Positions 1-9,392 of a DNA stretch of 64,000 nt are shown here, one piece after another; the stretch's first letter is position 1, and each line of letters opens with the position of its first letter. Made by a program: the position numbers and the translations under genes. The notes below the pieces were generated by a model. It did not search any database and was not told the origin of the DNA. It saw only the letters and a program-made list of their open reading frames with translations. Source of the stretch: Nitrosococcus watsonii C-113 (GTDB lineage Bacteria; Pseudomonadota; Gammaproteobacteria; Nitrosococcales; Nitrosococcaceae); the NCBI RefSeq assembly GCF_000143085.1, contig NC_014315.1:1363001-1427000 (forward strand), in the 5' to 3' direction.

Positions 1-1236
1 GGAGAAATGAGGGGCAACCCAAAATCCTCGAATTCTCCGCCGTCCCCTTCCGAGGAGGATGGGGGCGGTAATCGGCAAGAAGAAGATCATAGTCTCCGAA
101 GACAAGCCCAGCGGAGCAGACAGGATCAATGCGAGCGGGATGACCCGCTGTTGCTGAACCGTTTTGAAAAGCTCATCAGCTGGGCTGAGATGGTGAATGT
201 GAATCGGGCGGTGGAAGATGAGGAGGAAGAGGCCGCCAAAGAGATTGCCGACACCATGGAGGAATTAACCCTGAGTCCCCATCAGAAAAGGGCGGCCACT
301 AAGCTTAAGTTTGATCTTGATCTGGCACCCGAGGATGTCGATCCTACTGCCTTGCTTGCCGAACTCACCTATCCAGAGTGGGATTACCGCCGTCAGGGTT
401 ATCATGATCGCCATTGCCGGGTTGTTGCCCAGATGGCTGCAGAGGAGGGAGAGATGTGGGCACCCGATCTTCAAGCCAGACGTCGGCTTCGCCGAATCCG
501 GCGCCAGTTCGAAGCGCTGCGTCCCAGGCGCGAGCTCTTGCGCCGCCAGCTTGATGGCGCCGAGCCCGATATGGATGCCGTGGTGCGGTCCCATTGTGAT
601 TTAATAGCCAGCGGCCATGGTTCTGAGCGGGTGTATCTCATGGCTCGCCAGCAGGCCCGGGATTTAGCCGTGGCTATTCTGGTGGATGTTTCCCTGTCTA
701 CTGATAGTTGGATTGATAACCGCCGGATATTGGAAGTGGAAAAAGAAGCTTTGACTGCACTGGCCGCTGGCCTGGCCACCTGCGGGGATGCTTTTGGGAT
801 TTATACATTTACTTCGCGCAAACGGCATTTTGTCCGCGTGGCTACGGTGAAGGATTTCACGGCGCCCTTCAACAGCCAGGTTTTGCGGCGTATTGCGGCC
901 CTGCGCCCTGGTTATTACACCCGCATGGGTGCGGCGCTGCGCCATGTTCAGCGGCAATTGTCCCCGCGCCCCGAGCGCCACCGTCTTTTGCTTTTGTTGA
1001 GTGACGGAAAACCCAATGACTTGGACCGTTATGAAGGCCGTTACGGAATCGAAGACACCCGGCGGGCAATTTTAGAAGCCCGCCGGGCGGGGCTATCGGT
1101 GTTTGGGATTACTATCGACCGCAAGGCCCAGGATTATTTTCCTTATTTATTTGGCCAGGGAGATTATGCCATCGTGGGCCAGCTTGATCGTCTTACCCAG
1201 GTCTTGCCTATGCTTTATCAGCGGTTGGTAAGCTAG
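1..1236 (+). CDS. norD: NorD-type VWA-domain protein, 5' end probably outside window
   Basis: Encodes a von Willebrand factor A domain protein of the NorD/CbbO type. This family works with a MoxR-type AAA+ partner (NorQ) to activate or insert metals into nitric oxide reductase. The MIDAS motif DVSLS is at residues 227-231 counted from the ATG at 7. It is preceded by a charged, acidic linker and an Arg-rich helical segment, and the C-terminal half (about 220-400) looks like a complete VWA fold (LLLLSDGKPND). NorD proteins are usually about 600 residues; only 409 follow the ATG at 7, and the frame stays open to base 1. The true start is therefore probably upstream, although GGAG just before the ATG could serve as an RBS. 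Assignment to NorD rather than CbbO rests on overall appearance; norCBQ would lie outside the window. Confidence 0.75.
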   Translation, partial: GEMRGNPKSSNSPPSPSEEDGGGNRQEEDHSLRRQAQRSRQDQCERDDPLLLNRFEKLISWAEMVNVNRAVEDEEEEAAKEIADTMEELTLSPHQKRAATKLKFDLDLAPEDVDPTALLAELTYPEWDYRRQGYHDRHCRVVAQMAAEEGEMWAPDLQARRRLRRIRRQFEALRPRRELLRRQLDGAEPDMDAVVRSHCDLIASGHGSERVYLMARQQARDLAVAILVDVSLSTDSWIDNRRILEVEKEALTALAAGLATCGDAFGIYTFTSRKRHFVRVATVKDFTAPFNSQVLRRIAALRPGYYTRMGAALRHVQRQLSPRPERHRLLLLLSDGKPNDLDRYEGRYGIEDTRRAILEARRAGLSVFGITIDRKAQDYFPYLFGQGDYAIVGQLDRLTQVLPMLYQRLVS

Positions 1237-1342
1237 TTCACAAATACTATAGAGGGCGCGGAGGTTGCTGCCCTCATAATTAAGGAGAACATCTTACACT
1301 TCTTACAAGCGAATTAAAAACTTTAATAAAGTTAGCTGCCAT

Positions 1343-1657
1343 TCATTTTCGTAACAGTAATCCCACTAAAAAGGCGATACCTATAACAGCAATACTCGCG
1401 CTTGCCACCGGATGTTTTTTGATTTCCCTCTGGGTCGCTATAGTTGCCTGCTGGCCACTTTCACGGGCAGATACGTATGCTTTATTCAGTTTTGCTAGTA
1501 TTTCATCTAGCCTTTCTTCGGCCTTGTCTTGGGTTGTCCGGGCGACGCTTTGGCCGTGGCTTTTAACTTCTGAGATTACCCCTCCTATTTCTTTACGGAG
1601 TTGACCTAGTTCTTTCTTTAGGCCGTCAATTTCTTTTTGCAAGGTAGTATCCGTCAT
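1343..1657 (-). CDS. DUF883/ElaB-YqjD family membrane-anchored protein
   Basis: 104-residue protein with an N-terminal heptad-like coiled coil (about 5-85) and one C-terminal hydrophobic helix ending GLLLRK. This is the hallmark arrangement of the DUF883 (ElaB/YqjD/YgaM) family, tail-anchored inner-membrane proteins that in E. coli bind ribosomes and are induced in stationary phase. The length matches the family. It is convergent with norD and stands alone. The role here is inferred from family membership only. Confidence 0.8.
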   Translation of the reverse strand: MTDTTLQKEIDGLKKELGQLRKEIGGVISEVKSHGQSVARTTQDKAEERLDEILAKLNKAYVSARESGQQATIATQREIKKHPVASASIAVIGIAFLVGLLLRK

Positions 1658-2383
1658 TTGAAAAAACCTCTTAGCTATTTGAAATAATTAATATTTTAAC
1701 GATAAAATAAGCAGCACTTAGGATAAAGATTATAGGATGCTTTTTCTTCTCTATGATCTTTTATCATATTAGACTTGCTACATTACCCTATCAAATATAG
1801 ATATATATGCTCGTACCATTAAAATAGCACAGTAATAAAAGACTACCATTTTTTTGTTGCTGTATAAGTGATAAAGGTGGTTAATTTTTATGCTACTTGT
1901 TTGCTATTGTATAGGCACAAAATTACCCCTATTACTCTTAGTTATAGAAATGTCTGCAAGACGGTGTGCGTGAGGTTAGTGGTTATGAAATTTTTACACA
2001 ATCAAGATGTAAAAATTGCACTAATGATAAGGACATTTAAATTAAGCATCACCAACTTGCGCCTCTTTATTCGTTTTTAACTGTGCCACTGCTAGTTACG
2101 GTGTCGAAATTAGGTCAGGTATCTTTTGAAACAATACCGTCTATGGTATGAGACAAACTGTTAAATATGCTTTTTACCCACTATTATTTAGTGGATGGCA
2201 GATACAAGAGAAAAATTATAAATACTATTGTGGCGTTCGGCGGTGAAGGGAAGTTGTCGAGTATTTCAGGACGTAGACATAAATACTATTTCGAAGTTGC
2301 TTTGATCATCATGCCTACTACCTCATCCGATAAAAGAGGTTTTTTTAATTTCATATTTAGAGTTGGTTCTTAAAGGAAGTACC
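1658..2383. other. AT-rich gene-poor stretch
   Basis: About 0.7 kb of AT-rich sequence between a DUF883 gene and a TVP38-like gene. Two short open frames occur (1868-2080 and 2167-2373), but neither has a ribosome binding site, a recognisable domain or convincing codon use. A weak terminator-like hairpin lies near its right end. I see no RNA gene in it. Confidence 0.5.
2320..2346 (+). terminator. weak terminator-like hairpin
   Basis: ACCTC (2320-2324) pairs with GAGGT (2336-2340) around an 11-base loop and is followed directly by six or seven T residues. The stem is only five base pairs, so this is a tentative intrinsic terminator with no obvious gene upstream. Confidence 0.25.
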
Positions 2384-3109
2384 GTGAATAGTTTATTTCA
2401 AAAAACTAGTAACATCAGCCATAAAAGACCATTCATTACCCTCTCTGTGGGGGTTATATTTATTTTAATAGGCTTATATTTTTTCTGGCCTTCTTTTCAG
2501 GATTCAATTAATCGCGCCTTTACTATTTTATTTAGCGGTGATCGGGAAAAACTACATAACTTTGTAGAACAATTTGGAATCTGGGGACCTATTGTTATCA
2601 TTTTATCCATGGTAGCCCAAATGTTTTTGGTAGTTATCCCGTCGGTAGTTCTTTTTGTCGTTTCGATCCTTGCTTATGGCTCTTTTTGGGGTGGGGTTGT
2701 GGCTTTACTTGCAGTTCTGGTGGCTTCTACCGTGGGTTATCTTGTCGGCCGTTGGTTGGGTCCTATTACAGTGGATAAACTAATTGGATTGAAAACCCGT
2801 CACCAGATAGAAGAATATGTAGAAAGGTACGGTTTTTGGACAGTCATTGTTATTCGATTTTCTCCTTTTCTATCGAATGATGCCATCAGTTTTGTGGGCG
2901 GGTTGTTACGGATGAATTACTGGCGATTTATGGCTGCAACCTTTATTGGTATTTTGCCGCTTATTGTTCTCCTTGCCTATTTAGGGGAAACAAACGAGCG
3001 GTTACGGATAGGAATGTTTTGGATTTCAATAATAAGCTTGATCATTTTTATAGCCTACATCCTTTACGATCACCGTAGAAGAGATGATGGTTCCGCTCAG
3101 GTAAAGTAA
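2384..3109 (+). CDS. TVP38/TMEM64 (DedA-superfamily) membrane protein
   Basis: 241-residue polytopic inner-membrane protein of the TVP38/TMEM64 (SNARE-associated, VTT-domain) family. Visible features are an N-terminal membrane helix (about 15-35), a hydrophobic core with the glycine-rich segment STVGYLVGRWLG, and the conserved FSPFLSNDAISFVGG stretch where family members carry RF.P..P....Y..G. Prokaryotic members are linked to lipid scrambling or envelope homeostasis, but the substrate here is unknown. I place the start at GTG 2384 because AAAGGAAG lies just upstream at 2372-2379; an in-frame TTG at 2363 has no such site. Confidence 0.8.
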   Translation: MNSLFQKTSNISHKRPFITLSVGVIFILIGLYFFWPSFQDSINRAFTILFSGDREKLHNFVEQFGIWGPIVIILSMVAQMFLVVIPSVVLFVVSILAYGSFWGGVVALLAVLVASTVGYLVGRWLGPITVDKLIGLKTRHQIEEYVERYGFWTVIVIRFSPFLSNDAISFVGGLLRMNYWRFMAATFIGILPLIVLLAYLGETNERLRIGMFWISIISLIIFIAYILYDHRRRDDGSAQVK

Positions 3110-3240
3110 TAGGGTTCGGTATAATCCGGTAATTTAGGTTCCATTCTCTTTCTCCTCAATCGGTTTATTTTAACCAATCAGGAGGTTGTCCACTTTTTTG
3201 GGATGCCTCATTTTGCAACAGCGCACCATTAGGACTGTTT

Positions 3241-5799
3241 TTACTGGGACTTGCTTCGAGACAATGAATAGGCGATCACTGCATCTCCTAGCTTGGTGCC
3301 GACATAGCCGTGTCCGCCGGCTACGACAACGAGATATTGCCGGCCGTCGTGCCCCATGTAGGTGGCCGGTGTGGATTGGCCACCCGCTGGCAGCCGCGAC
3401 CTCCACAATTCCTCGCCAGACGCCAGATCGTAGCCACGTACGTAGTAGTCTACCGTGCCGGACAGGAAGGCGAGGCCGCCGCCTGTCACGATGGGGCCAC
3501 CGATGCCGGGTACACCCGCCTCGAATGGTAAAGGGATCGGCGCCACATCACGAACGGTACCATTAACGTGCTGGTATACGGTTTCGCCTGTCGTCAGATC
3601 CACGCCTGCAATATAGCCCCAGGGCGGCGACTGACAAGGCAGGCCCAACGGCGACATAAACGGTCGCAGTACGGCAGCATACGGCGTGCCGAAGTTCTCG
3701 TTACCCATTGGATAGCCGGGAGCGGAAACGATCTCGTCCAGTGTGTTGGGGCGTGGGATGAGCCGCGAGATAAAGCCGAGGTAGACAGGCATACCGAACA
3801 TGATCTGGCGGACGGGATCGACGGCAACAGCGCCCCAGTTGAAAATTCCGAAGCTGCCGGGATGAGTGAGAGTACCTTCCAAGCTCGGCGGCGTGTACCG
3901 ACCCTCGTAGCGGAGTTGGGCGAGACTGATGCGGCACATCATTTGGTCGACGGGCGATAGTCCCCACATGTCCGCGCCGGTGACATCGTCAGGGGCAAAA
4001 GAGATTGTCGAGACAGGCTGCGTTGGTGCGGGCTGTTCCCCTTCCACAGCATTTTGTGAGACGGCAATTTCTTCAGTTGGCAAAATTGCCTCTCCGGTGC
4101 GTCGATCCAGCACGAAGATCTCTCCTTGCTTAGTTGGCTGAACAAGCGCGGGTACCACCTGACCGCTGATGGTGAGATCGATCAGGCTCGGCTGGGCCGG
4201 CACGTCGTAGTCCCATATGTCGTGGTGAACAGTCTGGAATGACCATCTTACCTCACCGGTAGAGGCGTTCACGGCTACGACCGACGCCGAGAAGCGTTCT
4301 TGCTCGGGCGTTCTGTCGCCGCCATACTGGTCTGGCGAGCCGCTCCCCATTGGCAAATACACCAGGTTGAGCTCGGGATCATAGCTGGCAAGGCTCCAGT
4401 TGTTCGGCACGTTCTGGGTATAGGTCTCGCCGACCGTGATCGGCTCGGTGGACTCCGGGTTGCCGGGATCGAAGTTCCAGACAAGGCGCCCGGTACGGAT
4501 GTCAAACGCTCGCACCACCCCCGACGGAAGCGCGTTCGACAGATTGTCGTTGACGCTGCCGCCAACGACCACGACCTCGTTGGTGACAAGAGGTGGAGAC
4601 GTGCTGTAATAGGTAGTTGGCGACACATTCGGTTGTCCGATCCACAGATTCACGGTGCCATCCTCGCCGCCGAAGCCGGGACAGATTATTCCTGTTTCAG
4701 CGCTCACTGCGATCAGGCGGGCATCACGCGTCGGTAAAAAAATACGGCGCAGGCAGTCTAAGCGAATCGGCTCTGCATTGGTCGGCGCGTCGTCCACGAT
4801 GACGGGGTTTGGTGCTCCGGCTTGAGCGGTACCGGCCACCACGTTCTGCGCCGCGCCGGATGCATCGATCGTTACGCCCGCCATACTCGCTTCCACAAGG
4901 GAAAGCGCCTGCTTCTTATCAGGCGGCGGTTCCCCAGAGACCTCCCATCCCAAGCTGGTCGCGTCATGATAGGAGAGTCCGCGGCAGGTCGCGTAGGTCG
5001 ACAGTTTGTCTGTCAGACCGACGAGATTTGGACTGAATCGCCAGCGTTCTTTGCCAGTCACCGGATCGAGCGCAATGATCTCGCTCTGCGGGGTACACAA
5101 ATACATTGTATCGTTCACGATGAGCGGTGTGCTTTCCAAAGCCGTACCGGGAAGATCTACGTGGATATCGCCTGCGTGATATTCCCAGGCGACTTCCAGT
5201 TCGCTTACATTTTCAGGGGTGATCTGAGCGAGCGGCGAGTAACGCTGCCCCGCGATCGTTCCACCATAGGCCGACCAATCACCGCGCGGCACTTCCGCCG
5301 TATCCTGGTCCATGCGTGTCTGAGCAAATTCGCCCGGTAGATCCTTCGACTGGGTTGCCATAGCGAGACCGACTACTATTACTGAGAGCATGATCGCACC
5401 AACCAGACCAACCCCCTCAATCCCGTACCCGCGAAAGCCGGGACTACCATGCGGCAAACTGCGGACCACGGCAGGTAGCAACAGTAGCAGGCCGAGCAAT
5501 ATGATGATACCGACGCGCGGCGCCAAACCCCACCAATAGAGACCCACTTCCCAGACGCCCCACCCAATCGCAAATGTGATCGCTACGGCATAAATTGCCA
5601 GCCCGCTCTTACGCCGCGCCAAGAGGAGAAGCGCTGAAAGCGCGAGCAGCACACCCAGTACCAAATAGGCCCAGCTGCCACCGAGTAATCCTAGCCTGAC
5701 GCCGCCGAAAACGAGCGCGCCTCCGAACAGCAAGATTAGCGAAGCAAGAATGATGTGTATCATGGATATTACCTTACCAAATTTTGACTCTCTCCACAT
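3241..5799 (-). CDS. gcd: membrane-bound PQQ-dependent dehydrogenase (glucose/quinate type)
   Basis: 852-residue quinoprotein of the membrane-bound glucose/quinate/shikimate dehydrogenase family. These proteins oxidise a sugar or polyol in the periplasm with PQQ and pass electrons to ubiquinone. The N-terminal about 150 residues form the expected bundle of five membrane helices. A periplasmic eight-bladed propeller follows, starting near QRYSPLAQITPENV, with the family signature HHDIWDYDVPAQPSL and C-terminal W-motif blades (GYDLASGEELW). The length fits the family (about 800). The start is ATG 5799, preceded by GGAG at seven bases; a TTG at 5805 is also in frame. The substrate cannot be told from sequence. 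No pqq biosynthesis genes are in the window. The gene is convergent with the TVP38-like gene. Confidence 0.85.
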   Translation of the reverse strand: MWRESKFGKVISMIHIILASLILLFGGALVFGGVRLGLLGGSWAYLVLGVLLALSALLLLARRKSGLAIYAVAITFAIGWGVWEVGLYWWGLAPRVGIIILLGLLLLLPAVVRSLPHGSPGFRGYGIEGVGLVGAIMLSVIVVGLAMATQSKDLPGEFAQTRMDQDTAEVPRGDWSAYGGTIAGQRYSPLAQITPENVSELEVAWEYHAGDIHVDLPGTALESTPLIVNDTMYLCTPQSEIIALDPVTGKERWRFSPNLVGLTDKLSTYATCRGLSYHDATSLGWEVSGEPPPDKKQALSLVEASMAGVTIDASGAAQNVVAGTAQAGAPNPVIVDDAPTNAEPIRLDCLRRIFLPTRDARLIAVSAETGIICPGFGGEDGTVNLWIGQPNVSPTTYYSTSPPLVTNEVVVVGGSVNDNLSNALPSGVVRAFDIRTGRLVWNFDPGNPESTEPITVGETYTQNVPNNWSLASYDPELNLVYLPMGSGSPDQYGGDRTPEQERFSASVVAVNASTGEVRWSFQTVHHDIWDYDVPAQPSLIDLTISGQVVPALVQPTKQGEIFVLDRRTGEAILPTEEIAVSQNAVEGEQPAPTQPVSTISFAPDDVTGADMWGLSPVDQMMCRISLAQLRYEGRYTPPSLEGTLTHPGSFGIFNWGAVAVDPVRQIMFGMPVYLGFISRLIPRPNTLDEIVSAPGYPMGNENFGTPYAAVLRPFMSPLGLPCQSPPWGYIAGVDLTTGETVYQHVNGTVRDVAPIPLPFEAGVPGIGGPIVTGGGLAFLSGTVDYYVRGYDLASGEELWRSRLPAGGQSTPATYMGHDGRQYLVVVAGGHGYVGTKLGDAVIAYSLSRSKSQ

Positions 5800-5966
5800 C
5801 TTCAATCTCCGTCTCCATACGGGAATTATTTCGTAACTCGGTGTCCGGAGAAATCAAAGCGGTACTTAAGGAGTGATCGAGGAAAAAATGCGATCAATGA
5901 GATTCTGGGTAACAAGTGATCGGGTAGATCTGAAGGCTCTAAGTAGCGTAGTTACGAGCTATTAGC

Positions 5967-6164
5967 TCAGAGTGCTATGCAGCTGATTTGGACAGCAGCG
6001 AGGAATGAAAATGTATTTTTGGCGTACCTGGTGGCAATACCGCGCCAACGAATAAAACGCCGGTGGGTATTGCTCCAACCGCCTAACTCCGGTGGCAGAT
6101 CTCTCCAGGACGTGCCCGTGTCGATAATCTCCCAGTAAACAAACTCCTTTGGTTCGTACCGCAA
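5967..6164 (-). pseudogene. IS5-family transposase remnant (N-terminal domain only)
   Basis: The 65-residue frame contains TGTSWRDLPPELGGW followed by RRFIRWRGIA. This matches the conserved N-terminal DUF4096 segment of IS5/IS427-type transposases (G..WRDLP..FG.W..V..RF.RW). The frame then runs into unrelated sequence and stops. The catalytic DDE region and terminal inverted repeats are not visible, so this is a decayed fragment and not an active element. Confidence 0.65.
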
Positions 6165-6566
6165 TTTGACGTAGGCACCTCAGTCTCGTTTCAGTCGTTT
6201 TATTTCCGATAAGGCTAAAGGGAACTGGCTAATCGAGGTGTATGTCCACCGGTTTCTAAGGTTGAGCCTTGTTCGCAGGCGGTTGTAGATCCTTAGGGGA
6301 GAGCTTTGATTTCCGTGCCTATCATGCATATGAAGATAACTTCGGATATGAGTCACTCCCTATTACAACGGAGTCATTCTATTTCCACAAAGCCATCTCC
6401 CGTAGTAGCCAGACACCCTGCGGAAATCGTCCATAAACATGGCCGTGAAGCCTATAGAAAACTGTAAAGCAAGGTGCTTACTGAAATCTGGAGATGGGGT
6501 GCATCGAAACTCCGAGTAGCTCAACTTTGCCCATACTACGGCTTATCGCGCACTAAAAAGTGATAA

Positions 6567-6587
6567 CGCCCGTTTAGTCTGCGGGCG
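6567..6587. other. GC-rich hairpin
   Basis: CGCCCG (6567-6572) and CGGGCG (6582-6587) form a six-base-pair stem with a nine-base loop. No T-tract follows on either strand, so a terminator role is uncertain. Confidence 0.25.
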
Positions 6588-6732
6588 GCAGCTTGTGGTC
6601 GATAATGTGACTTAAGTCCGTTCTTGCCAAGCGAAACTCTCTTATCTCCCGAATTAATGTCGTTATAGACGATGCGCAGCTTGGAAGCCATTGCTCTGGA
6701 TCGGCTGGCTTCACTGATTACAAGGGAGCATT

Positions 6733-9078
6733 ATGAGAAAAGTATTGATTGCGCTCACTACAGCGGCGATATTTGCGTTGCCCGTGATGGCCGAAGTTAC
6801 GTTCATGGAACTTAAAGACCTATCGCCCCTAGAGAGCAGAATTATAGCGAATGAAGGAAGTCTAGATAGTATCGATCAAGATCTATCTGATCATGAGGAT
6901 CATATTAGTACGCTGGAAACAGATAATCACTCCAGGCAAACGGTAACCATTGACGGGTTTGTCTACGCACGGGTAAAACGAACTGAAACACCCATCACTA
7001 TCAAGGGTGAGACGTGGTACTCCACCTCTACCGCTGACCGTCTGATAGATGTCACCCGGCAGGGCACCGATAGCTCACGGGGTAGTCGAATTACCGCGCC
7101 AGGTGAGCTGGTCTGGCTAAAAGGCAGTGGTGAGGAAGTTATCCTGCACCACTGCGAGGATTCTAAGATAGGTGAGCCGACGTGTTTAGTGGTGGACCCA
7201 CGGGTGAGCTATGATGGCAAGCACGTTGCTTATACCCTCATTGAGGGCACGATGCGGCAACACCAGGACTCCCCTGTCAATAAAGTCATAAGCCCTCAAC
7301 AGGCATCCCTTCATTTCGTGGATTTAACGGACCTATCACACACCGCCTGGCCTGCCGTCAAGGGTGTGTTTGATATGCAGCCCCAATGGTTGCCCGATGG
7401 CGATATTTTATTCGTTTCCAACCGGGACCATATCAAAGCCGGGGCTATTGATGGGTTCAGCCCCGATGGAGAGGTCTCGCAACTGTGGCGGGCGCACATC
7501 GACGGTAGTGGTGCCCATAATATCTCACCGGATATTCTGGGTGATGCGCTGCATCCGATTATCCACCCCACGGGCAAGGTGCTTTTTTCCAGTTGGAAAC
7601 GCGATTTGGAAACTACCCAGAACTCGACCTTAGATAACAAATGGTATATCGCCGAAACTCGTCAAGACGGCTCCGAGCATAACGCTATTTGGGGTGCTCA
7701 TGCCCGTTTTTTGCCTAACCCCGACAATATCACCCTGACCGCTCTACATTTTTTCGGTGTTCGCAGTAATGGCGATATGTGCACGACTATGTACTATCGC
7801 CAGAACACGCTTGGCTCTGGTAACGTGCAGTGCTTTAAGTATCCTACACCGAACCATCCCGAGGGCAAATTCCCCTTCAAGGCAAAGGAGGGTAGGTACC
7901 TTGGTCTGTGGGGTATGTCAGGCGATCATCAATCTATTCCCGGCGGAATCGGCAAGACGCGCGACCCGATGGGGCTGCCTGATGGCGGGCTGGTGTTTGC
8001 CGCGGATAGACAGGGTGTTTGCGGCTTCTATCATAGTTATAGACGCGTTCCTAAAGATAACATTGGATGCGATTTTGGGATTTATACGCAAAGCACTATC
8101 CCGGAACAGGACGCTGATAGTCGTGTTTTAATTGTTAACAGCCCGCACTGGCATGAGATACAGCCACAGCCTGTCATGCCCTATCAAGCTATCTACGGTA
8201 TTGAGAAACCGCCCGTGCTGAAGATGGCGGAAAGCACTCAGGATGGCAAGTGTATCCTGCGTTCCGCTAGCAACCGGATGCAGGTTGACAATGAATGGGG
8301 TTACTTCGGACCCGACAATAGTAACCCATGCCAAAAACAAGGTTGCTCAATGACCGGGGTTGACAAGCCATCCCTTATGACCAGTATTAAATTCTGGCGG
8401 CCCATTATGTTTGATAAGCGCGTGCTGCATCGGGATTTTGACGCCTTCTCAACGCACAGGCTCGAGGTGCTTGGCACCGTGCCCATGCAGCCGGACGGTA
8501 GCTTTACCGCCGAGGTGCCTTGCGATACGCCGTTCTTTATGGCGGGTGCTGATAGCGAAGGCCGATCGCTTGCTAGAGATAAAATGGCCATGTCGTTGAG
8601 ACCCGGAGAAATTCGCACCTGTTCGGGGTGTCATAATCATGACGACGATGATCCCCCTCGGTTCGAAGACTCCGATGCGGCCAATGCTACACCGACGCCA
8701 GTCTCTGCTAGCGGGACGTTACTAGAGTGGACGGCTGACATTTGGCCGATTATTCAGCAGTGCGACGCTAATTATCCTGAAATTAACCTTGCCGCTATGA
8801 CCGAAAAGCAGGCGTTTGACCGCTTTACCAAGGATAGCAGGGGTAGGGCTAAAGCGCCATGGCGAAGCAAGTGGATTAACTGGCTGTTCGCCCGCGAGAG
8901 CCTGATGTATTGGCGCGCCGCAGGCTGGCGCACAGATGGACGCGGGGATGCTACCCGCTCGGATGATATTGATTACGGAACCAGCGCACCTATCTGGCAA
9001 TGTTTAACAGATAAACAGCTTCAAATACTCGCGGACTGGATAGAAAGTGGAGCTTACCGTAAAAACGCAAAGTGGTAA
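6733..9078 (+). CDS. HzsA-related exported haem protein
   Basis: 781-residue exported protein resembling the hydrazine synthase alpha-subunit (HzsA) family. It has a Sec signal peptide (about 1-20, cut near VMA), then a short helical stretch (25-65). A beta-propeller-like region with PDG-type repeats follows (WLPDGDILFVSNRD, HPTGKVLFSSWKRD). The C-terminal part carries a single c-type haem motif CSGCH at residues 630-634, preceded by RPGEIRT as in HzsA-like proteins. A second cytochrome-like segment beginning DIWPIIQQC has CDANY (677-681) where a CxxCH would be expected, so a second haem is probably not attached there. True hydrazine synthase needs partner subunits that are absent here, so hydrazine synthesis is not implied. 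RBS AAGGGAG lies just upstream; the gene is apparently monocistronic. Confidence 0.7.
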   Translation: MRKVLIALTTAAIFALPVMAEVTFMELKDLSPLESRIIANEGSLDSIDQDLSDHEDHISTLETDNHSRQTVTIDGFVYARVKRTETPITIKGETWYSTSTADRLIDVTRQGTDSSRGSRITAPGELVWLKGSGEEVILHHCEDSKIGEPTCLVVDPRVSYDGKHVAYTLIEGTMRQHQDSPVNKVISPQQASLHFVDLTDLSHTAWPAVKGVFDMQPQWLPDGDILFVSNRDHIKAGAIDGFSPDGEVSQLWRAHIDGSGAHNISPDILGDALHPIIHPTGKVLFSSWKRDLETTQNSTLDNKWYIAETRQDGSEHNAIWGAHARFLPNPDNITLTALHFFGVRSNGDMCTTMYYRQNTLGSGNVQCFKYPTPNHPEGKFPFKAKEGRYLGLWGMSGDHQSIPGGIGKTRDPMGLPDGGLVFAADRQGVCGFYHSYRRVPKDNIGCDFGIYTQSTIPEQDADSRVLIVNSPHWHEIQPQPVMPYQAIYGIEKPPVLKMAESTQDGKCILRSASNRMQVDNEWGYFGPDNSNPCQKQGCSMTGVDKPSLMTSIKFWRPIMFDKRVLHRDFDAFSTHRLEVLGTVPMQPDGSFTAEVPCDTPFFMAGADSEGRSLARDKMAMSLRPGEIRTCSGCHNHDDDDPPRFEDSDAANATPTPVSASGTLLEWTADIWPIIQQCDANYPEINLAAMTEKQAFDRFTKDSRGRAKAPWRSKWINWLFARESLMYWRAAGWRTDGRGDATRSDDIDYGTSAPIWQCLTDKQLQILADWIESGAYRKNAKW

Positions 9079-9392
9079 AGTTTACCTTTATTAGGACTGA
9101 TCCAAGGCTAGGGATAGCCATTTTTTAAAGAGAAGTCCATGGCAGCGAATATAAAAAGCGCACTCACCAGCGATTCATCCATTAAAAGGAATTGCTGCTT
9201 ATACTCCAGCAATGTAGCGCCGCAAGCAGTTGGAGTAATGAAGATGCTGTTCAATCATTAATTTGCCAGGGTCTCCAGGGCATTTTTTACTGTAGCGTCT
9301 GATTCCCAAAGTGCTCACGCTCGCGAGGCAGCTTTGGTAATATCCAAGCCTGCGGAAGATCATTGGCAACCTGAAATGAAAGTACGCGGGAA
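9079..9392. other. intergenic region, possible decayed ORF
   Basis: 314 bases between the HzsA-related gene and the 3' end of mgtE. A plus-strand frame starts at ATG 9139, has one stop near 9259 and then stays open into the 3' end of mgtE on the opposite strand. No domain is recognisable. I treat it as non-coding. Confidence 0.35.

Larger units (their letters stand above)
5800..6732. other. gene-poor region with mobile-element debris
   Basis: About 0.93 kb without an intact gene. It contains an IS5-type transposase fragment on the minus strand (5967-6164) and a GC hairpin at 6567-6587. A plus-strand frame around 6300-6430 stays open for about 45 codons without recognisable similarity. The right end supplies the RBS (AAGGGAG) for the HzsA-related gene. 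Confidence 0.5.

Noticed and set aside
1868-2080. 70-codon frame in the AT-rich gap
   Set aside because: No RBS, composition of random AT-rich DNA, no recognisable similarity.
9139-9392. Possible small protein or decayed gene before mgtE
   Set aside because: Interrupted by a stop, no domain, and its right part is antisense to mgtE.
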